Below, piece by piece: positions 47,846 through 56,828 of a stretch of DNA of 64,000 nucleotides. The notes under the pieces were generated by a model. The model ran no database searches. It was given only the letters and a program-made list of their open reading frames with translations, and was not told the DNA's origin. The stretch's first letter is position 1. Each line of letters opens with the position of its first letter. The position numbers and the translations under genes are program-made. This DNA is from Agathobaculum sp. NTUH-O15-33 (GTDB taxonomy: Bacteria > Bacillota > Clostridia > Oscillospirales > Butyricicoccaceae), in the NCBI RefSeq assembly GCF_033193315.1, contig NZ_CP136187.1:2983501-3047500 (forward strand), written 5' to 3'.

Positions 47846-48673
47846 ATGGAACCGAACGAACGCCACGCTTTGAATGATCAGGCGCTGCGCCGCCGCCTTG
47901 CCATCGATTGTGGCAGCTGCTGCGGCCTGTGCTGTACCGCGCTTTACTTTGCCAAAAGCGAAGGCTTCCCTGCCGATAAATCGGCAGGGAAGCCCTGTAA
48001 AAACTTATTGCCCGATCACCGCTGCGCCATCCACGGCGCGCTAAAGGCGCGCGGCCTCAAGGGCTGCCTTGCGTACGACTGCTTCGGCGCGGGACAACGG
48101 GTGACGGCGCGCACCTTCGGCGGCCGGAGCTGGACCGAGCTGGAAGAGGAGCGCGAAACGATGTTCGCCGCGTTCCTTTCCGTTTACGGGCTGCACCAAA
48201 TGCTTTGGTACCTGCTCGAAGCCGCCTCGCTGCGCCTGCCCGACGCGCTGCGCGCGCAGATCGGCGGCATGATCGGCGAAATAGACCGGCAAGCCGACGC
48301 CCCTGCCGCGGCGCTCGCCGCGCTCGATCCGGGCGTATGGCGCGGCAAGGTCAATCCGCTGCTGCATGCCGCGTCGGAAACGCTGCCGGTCAATCCCGGC
48401 AAACCGCTGCCCCGCGACCTGTTCGGCCGCGATCTGCGCCGCTTTGATCTTTCGGGCCGCGACCTTTCCATGGCGCTGCTGATCGCCGCCGACCTGCGCG
48501 GCTGCACATTGCGCGGCAGCAATCTGCTGGGCGCCGACCTGCGCGACGCGCGCCTGCACGGCGCCGATCTATCGCAGGCGGTTTTTCTAACGCAGGCCCA
48601 ACTGAACGCCGCCGCGGGCGACGGCAAAACAAAACTGCCCGCTTCTCTGCGCCGTCCCGCCACATGGACTTGA
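47846..48673 (+). CDS. Cys-cluster and pentapeptide-repeat protein
   Basis: A 275-residue protein. The N terminus has a cysteine cluster (DCGSCCGLCCTALYFA, then C-x8-CAIH and CLAYDCFG) resembling YkgJ-type zinc or iron-sulfur proteins. The C terminus (about 195-255) has pentapeptide repeats of the A(D/N)LxG type (DLRRFDLSGRDLSMALLIAA, NLLGADLRDARLHGADLSQA). Function unknown. ATG 47846 follows GGAGGA. A perfect 14-bp hairpin lies within the coding sequence at 47963-47994. Confidence 0.85.
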   Translation: MEPNERHALNDQALRRRLAIDCGSCCGLCCTALYFAKSEGFPADKSAGKPCKNLLPDHRCAIHGALKARGLKGCLAYDCFGAGQRVTARTFGGRSWTELEEERETMFAAFLSVYGLHQMLWYLLEAASLRLPDALRAQIGGMIGEIDRQADAPAAALAALDPGVWRGKVNPLLHAASETLPVNPGKPLPRDLFGRDLRRFDLSGRDLSMALLIAADLRGCTLRGSNLLGADLRDARLHGADLSQAVFLTQAQLNAAAGDGKTKLPASLRRPATWT

Positions 48674-48698
48674 CCGAGCGCGGCGGGCGGACGATCTG

Positions 48699-49913
48699 TC
48701 ACCGCGCGACCGGGAACCGCAAAATGAACACGGTGCCCTCGCCGGGCGCGCTCTCCACGCGGATGCCGCCTCCATGCTTTTCCACGATATCCTGCACCAA
48801 ACTCAGTCCCAGACCGGAACCGCCGACCGCGCGGGAGCGCGAACGGTCCACCCGGTAAAACGGCTCGAAAATATGCGGCAATTCGGCTTCCGGAATGCCG
48901 ATGCCCGTATCGGTCACGCGCACCTCGACCGCGTCGTCCTCCCGCTTTGCGGAAAGCGTGATCGAGCCGCCCGCGCGGTTGTACTTTACCGCGTTTTCCG
49001 CCAGATTAAACAGCGCGCGGTAGAGCATGGTGCGGCTGCCGGTCAACTGCGCCTCCGGCTCCGCTTCAATGGAAACGGAAAGGCGGTTCGCCTGAATCTG
49101 CGGCAACAGCTCTGCCTGTATTTCAGTGAACAGCTCGCGCAGCGGTATGGTATCGCACATTTCGCCGGTCTCATCGGAAGACAGGCGCATCAGGTCGTCC
49201 AATAGGTGAATCATGCGCTCGGTGTTGGTTTTTGCCACGGCGAGCGTTTTTTCCATGCGTTCGGGCGAGGGCTGCGCGTCCAGCTCCAGCACCTCCAGCC
49301 CTACCTGCATGGTGGCAAGCGGCGTTTTCAGCTCATGCGCGGCCGAAGCGGAAAACCGTTTTTGCCGCTCGAACGAGGCGCTCACCTTGTCCATCATGCT
49401 GTTAAAGGAGTGCGCGAGCCGCCCGATCTCGTCCTGCCTGCCATGCATCTCCACACGGCGCTTGAAGTTGCTGTCGCCCACTTCCTCAATGGCGGAGGAA
49501 AGCTCGCGCACCGGCCCCAACGCGCGGCCAGCCATCAGCCATGTCGCGCCCGTGCCCAACAGCAGCACGAGCAGCAGACCCGCAAGGCCCCATAGGTTGA
49601 ATTGGCGGCTGGCCTTGGCAAGCGATATCTGTATCACGGCAGCGTCCATGGCTTCGCCTTTTTCGCCTGTTTGCGCGGAGTACGAAACATCGGCTTCCGG
49701 CTGCGTCAAGCTGACCTCGCCGCTGCGCATGGATTGGCTTTTCACCGCAGTCGTGGAAAGGGTCGTTTTCATGCCCAGATCCTGCGGCAGGTTCTGCACA
49801 AAAATATGGTCGGCGCTGAACATGGACACGGCGGTCAGGATGATGGCCGCGCCGGTCATGACGAGCGCCGACAAAAGCGTCAGCCGCACGCGAAGAGACA
49901 GCTTTTTCAGCAT
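48699..49913 (-). CDS. Sensor histidine kinase (HAMP, HisKA, HATPase)
   Basis: A 404-residue kinase with two membrane helices (about 11-33 and 106-127) around a short extracytoplasmic region, HAMP (about 128-180), phosphoacceptor H193 in SASAAHELKTPLATM, N-box NLAENAVKYN and G-boxes DTGIGIPE and GGSGLGLSLV. ATG 49913 follows GGAGG. It overlaps the response-regulator gene by 7 nt and works with it. The signal is unknown; the secreted repeat protein upstream is a possible input or target. Confidence 0.95.
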   Translation of the reverse strand: MLKKLSLRVRLTLLSALVMTGAAIILTAVSMFSADHIFVQNLPQDLGMKTTLSTTAVKSQSMRSGEVSLTQPEADVSYSAQTGEKGEAMDAAVIQISLAKASRQFNLWGLAGLLLVLLLGTGATWLMAGRALGPVRELSSAIEEVGDSNFKRRVEMHGRQDEIGRLAHSFNSMMDKVSASFERQKRFSASAAHELKTPLATMQVGLEVLELDAQPSPERMEKTLAVAKTNTERMIHLLDDLMRLSSDETGEMCDTIPLRELFTEIQAELLPQIQANRLSVSIEAEPEAQLTGSRTMLYRALFNLAENAVKYNRAGGSITLSAKREDDAVEVRVTDTGIGIPEAELPHIFEPFYRVDRSRSRAVGGSGLGLSLVQDIVEKHGGGIRVESAPGEGTVFILRFPVAR

Positions 49914-50590
49914 GGTTTTTCCTCCTTGTCTATGATATAACCGGCGCCGCGGATGCTCCGAATCATATTCTCGCTTGTAAAGGCCGCCAGCTTGCGCCGG
50001 ATCATGCTGATATAGACCTTGACCTGATTGGTGAACGGATCGGTCTCGATATCCCACACATGCTCCAGCAGTTCCTCCGCGCTGACCGCGCGGCCCATAT
50101 GGGCCATCAAATAGTCCAGCACGGCGTACTCGCGCCGCGACAGCTCCAGCGGCGCGCCGTCAAAGCTCGCCGTTTTGTTGTTGGTATCCAGAGAGAGGCC
50201 GCCCCGTGAAAGGACGGCCTCCTCTTGGATAAAGGAGCGGCGCAGCAGCACGCGGATGCGCGCCTCCAGCTCCTCAAAATGAAAGGGTTTTGTCAGGTAA
50301 TCGCTGGCCCCGCCGTCCAGCCCCAGAACTTTATCCGCAAGCTCGGAGCGGGCGGAAAGAATCAGTATTTTTGTAGGCTTATCCAGCGACCGGATGCGGT
50401 CGAGCGCCTCCATGCCGTCTAGGCCGGGCAGGTTCAGGTCCAGCACCACCAGATCGTAATCATTGATTTCGCACAGCTCCACGGCGTCCGCGCCGTCGCC
50501 TGTGGAATCCACGGCATAGCCGCATTTACGCAGGCCGTAGCACAGGGCCTCCTGCATATCCGTTTCGTCCTCGACGATCAGAAGCCTCAC
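49907..50590 (-). CDS. OmpR/PhoB-family response regulator
   Basis: A 227-residue regulator starting with GTG at 50590. ED at 7-8, D51 in LVVLDLNLPGLDG and TKPFHFEEL in the receiver; winged helix with LSRREYAVLDYLMAHMGRAV and YISMIRRKL. The downstream kinase overlaps it by 7 nt. The secreted-protein gene lies 30 nt upstream on the same strand. Confidence 0.95.
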   Translation of the reverse strand: MRLLIVEDETDMQEALCYGLRKCGYAVDSTGDGADAVELCEINDYDLVVLDLNLPGLDGMEALDRIRSLDKPTKILILSARSELADKVLGLDGGASDYLTKPFHFEELEARIRVLLRRSFIQEEAVLSRGGLSLDTNNKTASFDGAPLELSRREYAVLDYLMAHMGRAVSAEELLEHVWDIETDPFTNQVKVYISMIRRKLAAFTSENMIRSIRGAGYIIDKEEKPC

Positions 50591-50620
50591 GTTGGTTCAC
50601 ATCCTTTTTGGTTTACAAGA

Positions 50621-51061
50621 TCACTCGGCGTTTTTCATCATGATATAGACGCGCGCGCCGTCTTCCATCTCAATATACTGGTCGCCGTTTTCGTCGGTCT
50701 TGACGTCCGGCAATTCTACGTTCTCGTTTGCGTCCTCGCTGTCGGACGTGGAATAGGATATCTGAACCTCCACGCCATCGGGGTTTTCAGCGCCCTTTGC
50801 GCCTTCGGCCGGCGTTGCCTGAGAGAAATAGACGCGGCTGCCGTCCTCATTTTCTAAATACTGGTTGCCGTCTTCATCGGTCTTCAGGTCAAGCTTGGGG
50901 GCGTTCGGGTCCTGCGCCTCACCGTTGTGAGCTGCAATGCTCACTGTGGCGGCAAGCATTTTATCTGCGTCGGGCTGCTCCGCGGCAAAAGCGGAAGCCG
51001 CGGTAAGCGAAGTGACGGCGGTGGCCAGAAGCAGGCCGGTTGCGATTCTCTGTTTCAACAT
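50621..51061 (-). CDS. Secreted acidic repeat protein
   Basis: A 146-residue exported protein with signal peptide ending SAFA-A. Two repeats of about 25 residues (DLKTDEDGNQYLENEDGSRV and DVKTDENGDQYIEMEDGARV) end in YF/YI. The Asp/Glu-rich repeats could bind cations. No family recognised. AGGAGG precedes ATG 51061. It is the first gene of a unit with the response regulator and kinase, suggesting it is sensed or controlled by them. Confidence 0.75.
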   Translation of the reverse strand: MLKQRIATGLLLATAVTSLTAASAFAAEQPDADKMLAATVSIAAHNGEAQDPNAPKLDLKTDEDGNQYLENEDGSRVYFSQATPAEGAKGAENPDGVEVQISYSTSDSEDANENVELPDVKTDENGDQYIEMEDGARVYIMMKNAE

Positions 51062-51180
51062 AATTGTTTCCTCCTGAAATGATTTGTTTCAAAGTTTTTT
51101 GTGGTTGTTGTTTGTGATCACAAGCTCATTATACAGCAGGAAGGTTAAACGAAGGTTAGAAAACAAAATCGCGTAAAAAA

Positions 51181-51220
51181 ATTGAGGCCGGAGCCACTTT
51201 AGTGGCCGCCGGCCTCAATT
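51181..51220 (-). terminator. Hairpin flanking repeat copy B
   Basis: Stem ATTGAGGCCGG/CCGGCCTCAAT with an inner GCCACT/AGTGGC arm. It lies beside repeat copy B, as hairpins do at the other two copies. On the minus strand it is downstream of the nitroreductase gene. Confidence 0.6.
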
Positions 51221-51522
51221 CAGCTTGTCGAAAAAGTCCTCACGCCGCAGCGTGCATAAAATAAGCTTTTACCACTTGTGGCAAAAGCCATCAAAACCGG
51301 GAGCAGAAGGTGAATTGGCCGTAGGCCAAGAGAGGCCGGCCTGAGCCGTGTATCTCGGTTTTGATACAAACCGACTTCAAGTGCGGCCCAGACCGGCTTC
51401 TCTTGCCCCGCAGGGGCAATTCACCTTCTGCCTGTAAGGCGCGCGCAGAAGCCGGAATCTCGATCGAAATGGGGCTTTGTTTCGATCGAAGGCTGTCGAA
51501 AAACTAGTTTTTCGACAGCCTA
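51221..51522. repeat. Dispersed repeat element, copy B (reverse orientation)
   Basis: Begins CAGCTTGTCGAAAAAGTCCT and ends with a hairpin GGCTGTCGAAAAACTAGTTT and complement. The interior shares CGCGCAGAAGCCGGAATCTC and GATCGAAATGGGGCTTTGTT with copies at 13241 and 56194 in the opposite direction. It also carries an extra insertion-like inverted segment (AGAAGGTGAATTGGCC... with GGGGCAATTCACCTTCT near 51305-51430). No gene is present in 51062-51529. Confidence 0.75.
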
Positions 51523-51529
51523 AATTCAT

Positions 51530-52069
51530 TTATTGAAAGGAAACGAGGATATCCACATCCTTGCGCTTCGGGATCATCGGCTCCTCCGCCGGGTGCCCAA
51601 GCGCCAGAAGCGCCGCGACCTGCTGCCCCTCGGGGATATCCAGCACCTCGGCGACCTTCTTTTCATCATAAATGCCCATGACGACCGTGCCCAATCCGTT
51701 CGCATGCGCGGCAAGGCAAAACGTCTGCGTGGCGATGCCCGCGTCGAACGATTGCCAGTGCGTGCCCTGCGAGGTGGTGAACGAGCCGTCCCGCTCGTAG
51801 CCCGAACGGCCCGTTATCATCGTCACGGCGACAATGGCGGGCGCGCCGGCGGCGGTTTTCTGGTTGGCCGTAAAGCCGAGCATGCACGCGCCCAGCCGTT
51901 CCTTTTTCGCCGGATCGGTCACGATGATGTACCGCGCGATCTGCGTGTTCTTCCAGCTCGGCGCGTAGGCGGCGGTCTCGATGATCTGGTTTACCAGCTC
52001 CTTGGTCACCGGCTCCTCGGTAAAGCGGCGCACGCTGCGGCGCGTCTTGATGCATTCGATTGCTTCCAT
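51530..52069 (-). CDS. Nitroreductase-family FMN oxidoreductase
   Basis: A 179-residue protein of the NfsB/FRP fold: N-terminal IKTRRSVRRFTEEPVTKE, AAYAPSWKNTQIARYIIV, GIATQTFCLAAHANGLGTVVMG and the C-terminal LALGHPAEEP that closes the FMN site. Reduces quinones, nitro compounds or other acceptors with NAD(P)H; natural substrate unknown. AAAGGAG precedes ATG 52069. Monocistronic. Confidence 0.92.
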   Translation of the reverse strand: MEAIECIKTRRSVRRFTEEPVTKELVNQIIETAAYAPSWKNTQIARYIIVTDPAKKERLGACMLGFTANQKTAAGAPAIVAVTMITGRSGYERDGSFTTSQGTHWQSFDAGIATQTFCLAAHANGLGTVVMGIYDEKKVAEVLDIPEGQQVAALLALGHPAEEPMIPKRKDVDILVSFQ

Positions 52070-52176
52070 CTTAGATGTCGCTCCTTTGTCCGTTTGGTTT
52101 CTGTTCCTTTTCATTTTAACAAAGCCAAACGCATCCTGCAATCAAATACGACAAAAAGTTAGCCAAAATATACTCA

Positions 52177-52584
52177 TCAAATCGCCATATCCTCCAGCAC
52201 CTTGACCTGAAAGCGGCGGGTGCGCGGGCCGTCGAACTCGCAGAAGTATACGCCCTGCCACGTGCCGAGCAGCGGGCGGCCGTCCTCGATGAGAATGGTC
52301 TGGCTCGCGCCGACACAGCTGCTTTTCAGGTGCGCGACGGAGTTTCCCTCCGCGTGGCGGAACTCGCGCCGGTTCGGGAACGCCTCGCGCAGACCGAGCA
52401 GCAGATCGTGCCGCACATCGGAATCGGCGTTTTCGTTGATGGTGATGCCCGCCGTCGTATGCGGACAGTAAACAACGCATAAGCCGCTCTGCACACCGCT
52501 TTCGCGGATAACGGCGCAAACCTTGTCCGTCACATCGATCATACACGCGCGGTCGGTGCGCAGGGTAAATTCCCGCGTCTTCAT
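52177..52584 (-). CDS. yjbQ: YjbQ/UPF0047-family protein
   Basis: A 135-residue protein of the UPF0047 family: PHTTAGITINENADSDVRHD, HLKSSCVGASQTI and LLGTWQGVYFCEFDGPR carry the conserved metal-binding His/Asp residues. Some members have a weak secondary thiamine-phosphate synthase activity. Last gene of DUF896-cca-HD-yjbQ; its ATG overlaps the HD gene stop. Confidence 0.92.
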   Translation of the reverse strand: MKTREFTLRTDRACMIDVTDKVCAVIRESGVQSGLCVVYCPHTTAGITINENADSDVRHDLLLGLREAFPNRREFRHAEGNSVAHLKSSCVGASQTILIEDGRPLLGTWQGVYFCEFDGPRTRRFQVKVLEDMAI

Positions 52585-53159
52585 GCTTTGTCCTCCCGGT
52601 TTTCACATAAGTAGGTGGCCTCCAGATCAGCCAGATGCAGCTTGACCGCGAGCGGGTACTTCTCATAAGCGTGCGCGATGGCGAACGAACCCGCCTTGGC
52701 CGCGTCGTCAAAGCCGCCCATATGCCAGCGGATGGCGACGGCCTCTTCGTTTTTCAGGCGCAGAAAGCGCTCGACCAAAAAGACCGACTTTTCGCCGTGG
52801 CCGTAGGGAAACTTATCGTCGACCACGTAAAACGGCACCTTTTCCCAAGTGCCCTGCTCGTTTTTGCGGTTGCGCATCTCCACGCTGTAGAACCCCGCCT
52901 TGCACAGATCGTGCAGCAGGGAAACGAGCGTAAAGCTTTCCAAATCGTCCGCGGCAGGGTCGTAATGCTTGGAGATCAGCACATGGTACACGTTGAGCGA
53001 GTGCTCGAGCAGCCCGCCCTCGTGCGCCGCGTGGAAGCGGGTCGAAGCAGGGGCCGTGAAAAAGTCCGTGCCCTCCATCCACGCGAGCAGCTTATCCGCG
53101 CCCGGCCGGGTGATGTTCTTATGATAGATCTCGATAAATTGTTCCTTTTCAGCGGTCAT
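52581..53159 (-). CDS. HD-domain hydrolase
   Basis: A 192-residue HD protein: RFHAAHEGGLLEHSLNVYHV (first His), VSLLHDLCKAGFY (HD pair), YGHGEKSVFLVERFL and AIRWHMGGFDD complete the metal site. It resembles the HD part of YhaM-like 3'-5' exonucleases and related phosphohydrolases but lacks an OB domain. Start set at ATG 53159 behind GGAGG; overlaps cca and yjbQ by 4 nt each, so all are coupled. Confidence 0.88.
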   Translation of the reverse strand: MTAEKEQFIEIYHKNITRPGADKLLAWMEGTDFFTAPASTRFHAAHEGGLLEHSLNVYHVLISKHYDPAADDLESFTLVSLLHDLCKAGFYSVEMRNRKNEQGTWEKVPFYVVDDKFPYGHGEKSVFLVERFLRLKNEEAVAIRWHMGGFDDAAKAGSFAIAHAYEKYPLAVKLHLADLEATYLCENREDKA

Positions 53160-54484
53160 AGCCGTTCCTCCATTCGGTCGCGCGCCCAAAAGAGCAACGC
53201 GTTTCGTTCATTCGGCACAAAGCCGTCGATTACCGCGCCCAGCAGCGCGTCCAGCATATCGCCCACCGCCGGGCCCGCAAGGCCCAGCGCGATCATATCG
53301 TTTCCCTTAACGGCAAGCTGCCGCAGGGAAAAGCATGCTTCGGCCGCGAGCACGTTTTCCAGCAGCCGCTCGGTCTCCAGCAGGGCGGCGACGTCCTCCG
53401 GGTGCGTGCCCTGCCCCACCGCGTCGCCCTTTTTGATCATCAAAAGCTCGCGAAAGCGTTTTTCACCAATCTGCGCCAAACGGCGGCGGATCAGCTTGTC
53501 GCTGTCGCCCAGCGGCCGGTCGTGATGCTCCACCAGAAAGAGCACGCTTTCCGCTTCGTCCTTGGAAAAGCGCAAACGGCGCACGATCTGTTCCGCCAAC
53601 ACCCGGCTCACGGCCGGGTGACCGTAAAAGTGGCCCACGCCGTTTTCATCCACGGTTTTACAGGCGGGCTTGCCGCAATCATGCAGCAGCGCGGAAAGCC
53701 GCAAAACGGGTTCGGCCGGCACCTGCCCGACCGCCAGCACCGAATGCTCCCACACATTGTATAAATGGTGCGGGTTCTGCTGCGCGCAGCCCGGCATGGG
53801 CGCAAGCTCGGGCAGCACTTCGATGAGCACATCGGAAAACGCCATCAGCGCGCGGCACACAAAACGGCCGCACAATAGCCGCGTCAGCTCTTCCCGCACG
53901 CGCTCGTGCGCGATCTGGTTTAACCGGTGCCGCTGCCGCCGCATGGCGTGAGCGGTGTCCCGCTGCACCGTGAAGCCGGTCTTCGCGGCAAACCGCACCG
54001 CGCGTAAAATGCGCAGCGCATCCTCCGCAAAGCGCGCGTCCGGGTCGCCCACCGCGCGCAGCAGGCCGTTCTTTAAATCAGCTTGCCCGCCAAAGGGATC
54101 GCACAGGCCGCGTTCCGGGTGCCACGCCATCGCGTTCACGGTAAAATCCCGCCGTGCAAGGTCGGCGGTCACCTCGCGCACAAAGCGCACCTCGTCCGGC
54201 CTGCGGCCGTCCGAATACGCGCCCTCTATGCGAAAGGCGGTGATCTCCACCGGCCCGGAATCGGTCAGCACGGTCAGCGTGCCGTGCTTTGCGCCGGTAT
54301 CGAGCACCCGCTCGCCCGCGAATACCTCCCGCATTTCCGCCGGGCTGGCCGCGGTGCACAGGTCGTAATCGTGCGGTCGGCGCCCGCGCAGGCTGTCCCG
54401 CACGCAGCCGCCGACCGCCCAGGCCTCATAGCCCCGCGCTTCCAGCTTTTGCAGCGCCCGCAATACCCCCGCGGGCAAAGTCAT
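53156..54484 (-). CDS. cca: tRNA CCA-pyrophosphorylase/poly(A) polymerase-family nucleotidyltransferase with HD domain
   Basis: A 442-residue class II nucleotidyltransferase: AVGGCVRDSLRGRRPHDYDL holds the GG and DxD catalytic motifs (about 23-42), then RRDFTVNAMAW, EDALRILRAVRFAAK and a C-terminal HD domain (HSVLAVG..LLHDCGKPACKT). It adds CCA to tRNA 3' ends; both local tRNA genes already encode CCA, so repair is the likely role. Start at ATG 54484, where TGATG couples it to DUF896. Confidence 0.94.
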   Translation of the reverse strand: MTLPAGVLRALQKLEARGYEAWAVGGCVRDSLRGRRPHDYDLCTAASPAEMREVFAGERVLDTGAKHGTLTVLTDSGPVEITAFRIEGAYSDGRRPDEVRFVREVTADLARRDFTVNAMAWHPERGLCDPFGGQADLKNGLLRAVGDPDARFAEDALRILRAVRFAAKTGFTVQRDTAHAMRRQRHRLNQIAHERVREELTRLLCGRFVCRALMAFSDVLIEVLPELAPMPGCAQQNPHHLYNVWEHSVLAVGQVPAEPVLRLSALLHDCGKPACKTVDENGVGHFYGHPAVSRVLAEQIVRRLRFSKDEAESVLFLVEHHDRPLGDSDKLIRRRLAQIGEKRFRELLMIKKGDAVGQGTHPEDVAALLETERLLENVLAAEACFSLRQLAVKGNDMIALGLAGPAVGDMLDALLGAVIDGFVPNERNALLFWARDRMEERL

Positions 54485-54696
54485 CACGTTTTGTCCTTCT
54501 TCTCGCGCAGCCGGTACGCGGTGCCGTCCGGGTTTAAAACGACCGTTGCGTCCAGCTGGTTTTTCAGGCTCTGCCGGAAGCCCGCGATATATTCCTCGCG
54601 CAGGGCTTTCTGCTCGGCTTTTTCGGTATCGGTCAGCCCTTCGGCCTTGGCCTTTTTCGCCAAAGCGTTGATGCGCGCGATCTTTTCATTTTCCAT
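54484..54696 (-). CDS. DUF896 family protein
   Basis: A 70-residue basic protein: MENEKIARINALAKKAKAEG, ALREEYIAGFRQSLKNQLD. This is the short two-helix YnzC/DUF896 family of Firmicutes, some members of which are in SOS-type operons; function not established. First gene of the coupled operon to yjbQ. Confidence 0.92.
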   Translation of the reverse strand: MENEKIARINALAKKAKAEGLTDTEKAEQKALREEYIAGFRQSLKNQLDATVVLNPDGTAYRLREKKDKT

Positions 54697-54876
54697 AGCT
54701 TGCGTCTCTCCGTTTTGCAGATTTTATGTATGCCTATTATACCAAACTCCTCGGCCAAAGTCGACCCCCACTCTAAATTCCTGCCGCCACCTTCCGCCCT
54801 TACTTGACCCTTCTCAATCCGCATGATAGAATGTTTTTATTGTCAACCGACACAAAAAAGGAGTGTTTTTCTTCCT

Positions 54877-56145
54877 ATGAAAATCGAAACCAAATGCCTG
54901 CACGAAGGCTATGAGCCCGAAAACGGCGGGGCGCGCGCGCTCCCCATTTATCAGTCCACCACGTTCAAGTTTGATTCGACCGCCCACGTCGGCGATCTGT
55001 TCGACCTGACCGCTTCCGGCCACTTCTATACGCGCCTGTCCAACCCGACGGTCGCCGCGGTGGAGGATAAGATCTCGGCGCTGGAAGGCGGCGTGGGCGC
55101 GCTGTGCACCTCGTCCGGCCAAGCCGCGACCATGCTGGCCATTTTAAACATCGCGGGCGCGGGCGACCATATTGTTTCCACCTCAACAATTTATGGCGGC
55201 AGCCTGAACCTGCTGGCCGTCACGTTTAAAAAGCTCGGCATCGACGTGACCTTTGTCGACGGCGAAGCGACGGAGGACGAGCTTGAGCAGGCGTTCCGCC
55301 CGAACACCAAGGCGGTTTTCGGCGAAACGATCGCCAACCCCGCGCTGACCGTGCTGGATATTGAAAAGTTCGCCGCGCTGGCCCACCGGCACAATGTGCC
55401 GCTCATTGTGGACAACACCTTTGCAACGCCGGTCCTCTGCCGCCCGTTTGAGTGGGGCGCGGATATTGTCGTGCATTCCACCACAAAATACATGGACGGC
55501 CACGCCGTGCAGATGGGCGGCGTGATCGTCGATTCCGGCAAGTTCGATTGGACGAAGGGCAACTTCCCCGGCCTGACCGAGCCGGACGACAGCTACCACG
55601 GCCTTGTCTATACCGACGCCTGCGGCGCAGCCGCCTATATCACCAAGGCGCGCGTACAGCTGATGCGCGACATGGGCACCTGCCAAACGCCGATGGGCGC
55701 GTTCCTGCTCGATTTGGGCCTGCAAACGCTGCCGCTGCGCATTCGCCAGCATTCGGCAAACGCTATGACGGTGGCGAGCTACCTGCGCACGAGCGACAAG
55801 GTCGATTTTGTCACCTATCCCGGCCTTGCGGGCGACGCCTTCCACGACCGCGCGGTAAAGTATTTGGAAAACGGCGCGGCTTCGGGTGTTATCTCGTTCA
55901 GCCTCAAGGGCGGCCGTGAAGCCGCCGAGCGCGTGATCGACGCGTTCAAGCTGGTATCGCTCGAGGTGCACGTGGCCGATATCCATTCGTGCGCGCTGCA
56001 TCCGGCCTCCGCGACGCACCGCCAGTTGACGGACGAGCAGCTCGTCGCCGCGGGCATCACGCCCGGCCTGATCCGTCTGTCCTGTGGCCTTGAAAACGCG
56101 GAGGACATCATCGCCGATGTCGAGCAGGCGCTTGCGCAGGCCTAA
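54877..56145 (+). CDS. O-acetylhomoserine sulfhydrylase
   Basis: A 422-residue PLP enzyme of the Cys/Met-metabolism family. RALPIYQSTTFKFDS at the N terminus, SSGQAATMLAI, DNTFATPVLCRPFEWGADIV and the PLP lysine in VVHSTTKYMDGH. The long insert FDWTKGNFPGLTEPDDSYHG is typical of O-acetylhomoserine aminocarboxypropyltransferases, which make homocysteine from sulfide. ATG 54877 has AAAAAGGAG about 14 nt upstream, a rather long gap. No S-box or T-box leader is evident. Confidence 0.94.
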   Translation: MKIETKCLHEGYEPENGGARALPIYQSTTFKFDSTAHVGDLFDLTASGHFYTRLSNPTVAAVEDKISALEGGVGALCTSSGQAATMLAILNIAGAGDHIVSTSTIYGGSLNLLAVTFKKLGIDVTFVDGEATEDELEQAFRPNTKAVFGETIANPALTVLDIEKFAALAHRHNVPLIVDNTFATPVLCRPFEWGADIVVHSTTKYMDGHAVQMGGVIVDSGKFDWTKGNFPGLTEPDDSYHGLVYTDACGAAAYITKARVQLMRDMGTCQTPMGAFLLDLGLQTLPLRIRQHSANAMTVASYLRTSDKVDFVTYPGLAGDAFHDRAVKYLENGAASGVISFSLKGGREAAERVIDAFKLVSLEVHVADIHSCALHPASATHRQLTDEQLVAAGITPGLIRLSCGLENAEDIIADVEQALAQA

Positions 56146-56168
56146 CGCCTACGCAAGTATTCACCATA

Positions 56169-56330
56169 CGGGCGGCCCATGCGGCCGCCCGCTGAGGCTG
56201 TCGAAAAACTATTTTCGACAGCCTTCGATCGAAACAAAGCCCCATTTCGATCGAGAATTCCGGCTTCTGCGCGCTGCGGCGCGAGGACTTTTTCGACAGA
56301 CTGAGCGGGCGACCTATGCGGTCACCCGCT
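56169..56330. repeat. Dispersed repeat element, copy C, between two similar hairpins
   Basis: The body (56194-56305) begins GAGGCTGTCGAAAAACTATT and ends GAGGACTTTTTCGACAGACT. It shares CTTCGATCGAAACAAAGCCC and GAATTCCGGCTTCTGCGCGC with copies A and B. Hairpins of 25 nt lie on each side (56169-56193 and 56306-56330), differing at four positions, mostly preserving the stem. The right one is followed by TTTTC. Confidence 0.75.
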
Positions 56331-56365
56331 TTTCAAATCAATTTATCATGTAAGGAGTTTTCACC

Positions 56366-56821
56366 ATGCTGATCCGCCCGATCCAAGCCGAGGACCGCGA
56401 TTACTTTCTGCGTTCGGTGCATGAATTTTACCACTCGCCCGCCGTTTGCCACGAGATACCCGAAACAAACGCCGTGCGCACGTTCGAGCTGCTGATCCAC
56501 GGTTCGCCCTACGCCGCCTGCCTAATCGCCGAGGACGAGGACGGACGGCCCTGCGGCTATTGCCTGCTCGCCCTGACCTGGTCGAACGAAGCGGGCGGGC
56601 TGACCGTCTGGCTCGATGAAATATGGATCGACGAGCACATGCGCGGCAAGGGCCTTGGCAGCAAGATCATCGCCGCGGTGCACGAGCGATACAATACCGC
56701 CGCCCGCTACCGTTTGGAAGTGACGGACGACAACCCGCGCGCCGCCGCGCTGTACCGTTTGCGCGGCTTTGCCGATCTGCCTTACCGGCAGATGGTGCTG
56801 GACACGCCGAACGCGCTTTAA
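56366..56821 (+). CDS. GNAT N-acetyltransferase
   Basis: A 151-residue GNAT protein: [20 protein letters not shown] then [11 protein letters not shown] for acetyl-CoA binding, and [19 protein letters not shown] near the end. Substrate unknown. AAGGAG precedes ATG 56366. The DUF1905 gene follows after 7 nt. Confidence 0.9.
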   Translation: MLIRPIQAEDRDYFLRSVHEFYHSPAVCHEIPETNAVRTFELLIHGSPYAACLIAEDEDGRPCGYCLLALTWSNEAGGLTVWLDEIWIDEHMRGKGLGSKIIAAVHERYNTAARYRLEVTDDNPRAAALYRLRGFADLPYRQMVLDTPNAL

Positions 56822-56828
56822 GTCACGC

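Noticed and set aside
54700..54876. A SAM or T-box riboswitch upstream of the O-acetylhomoserine sulfhydrylase gene
   Set aside because: The 180-nt spacer lacks the conserved S-box or T-box core and a terminator; nothing beyond a weak ribosome-binding site is visible.
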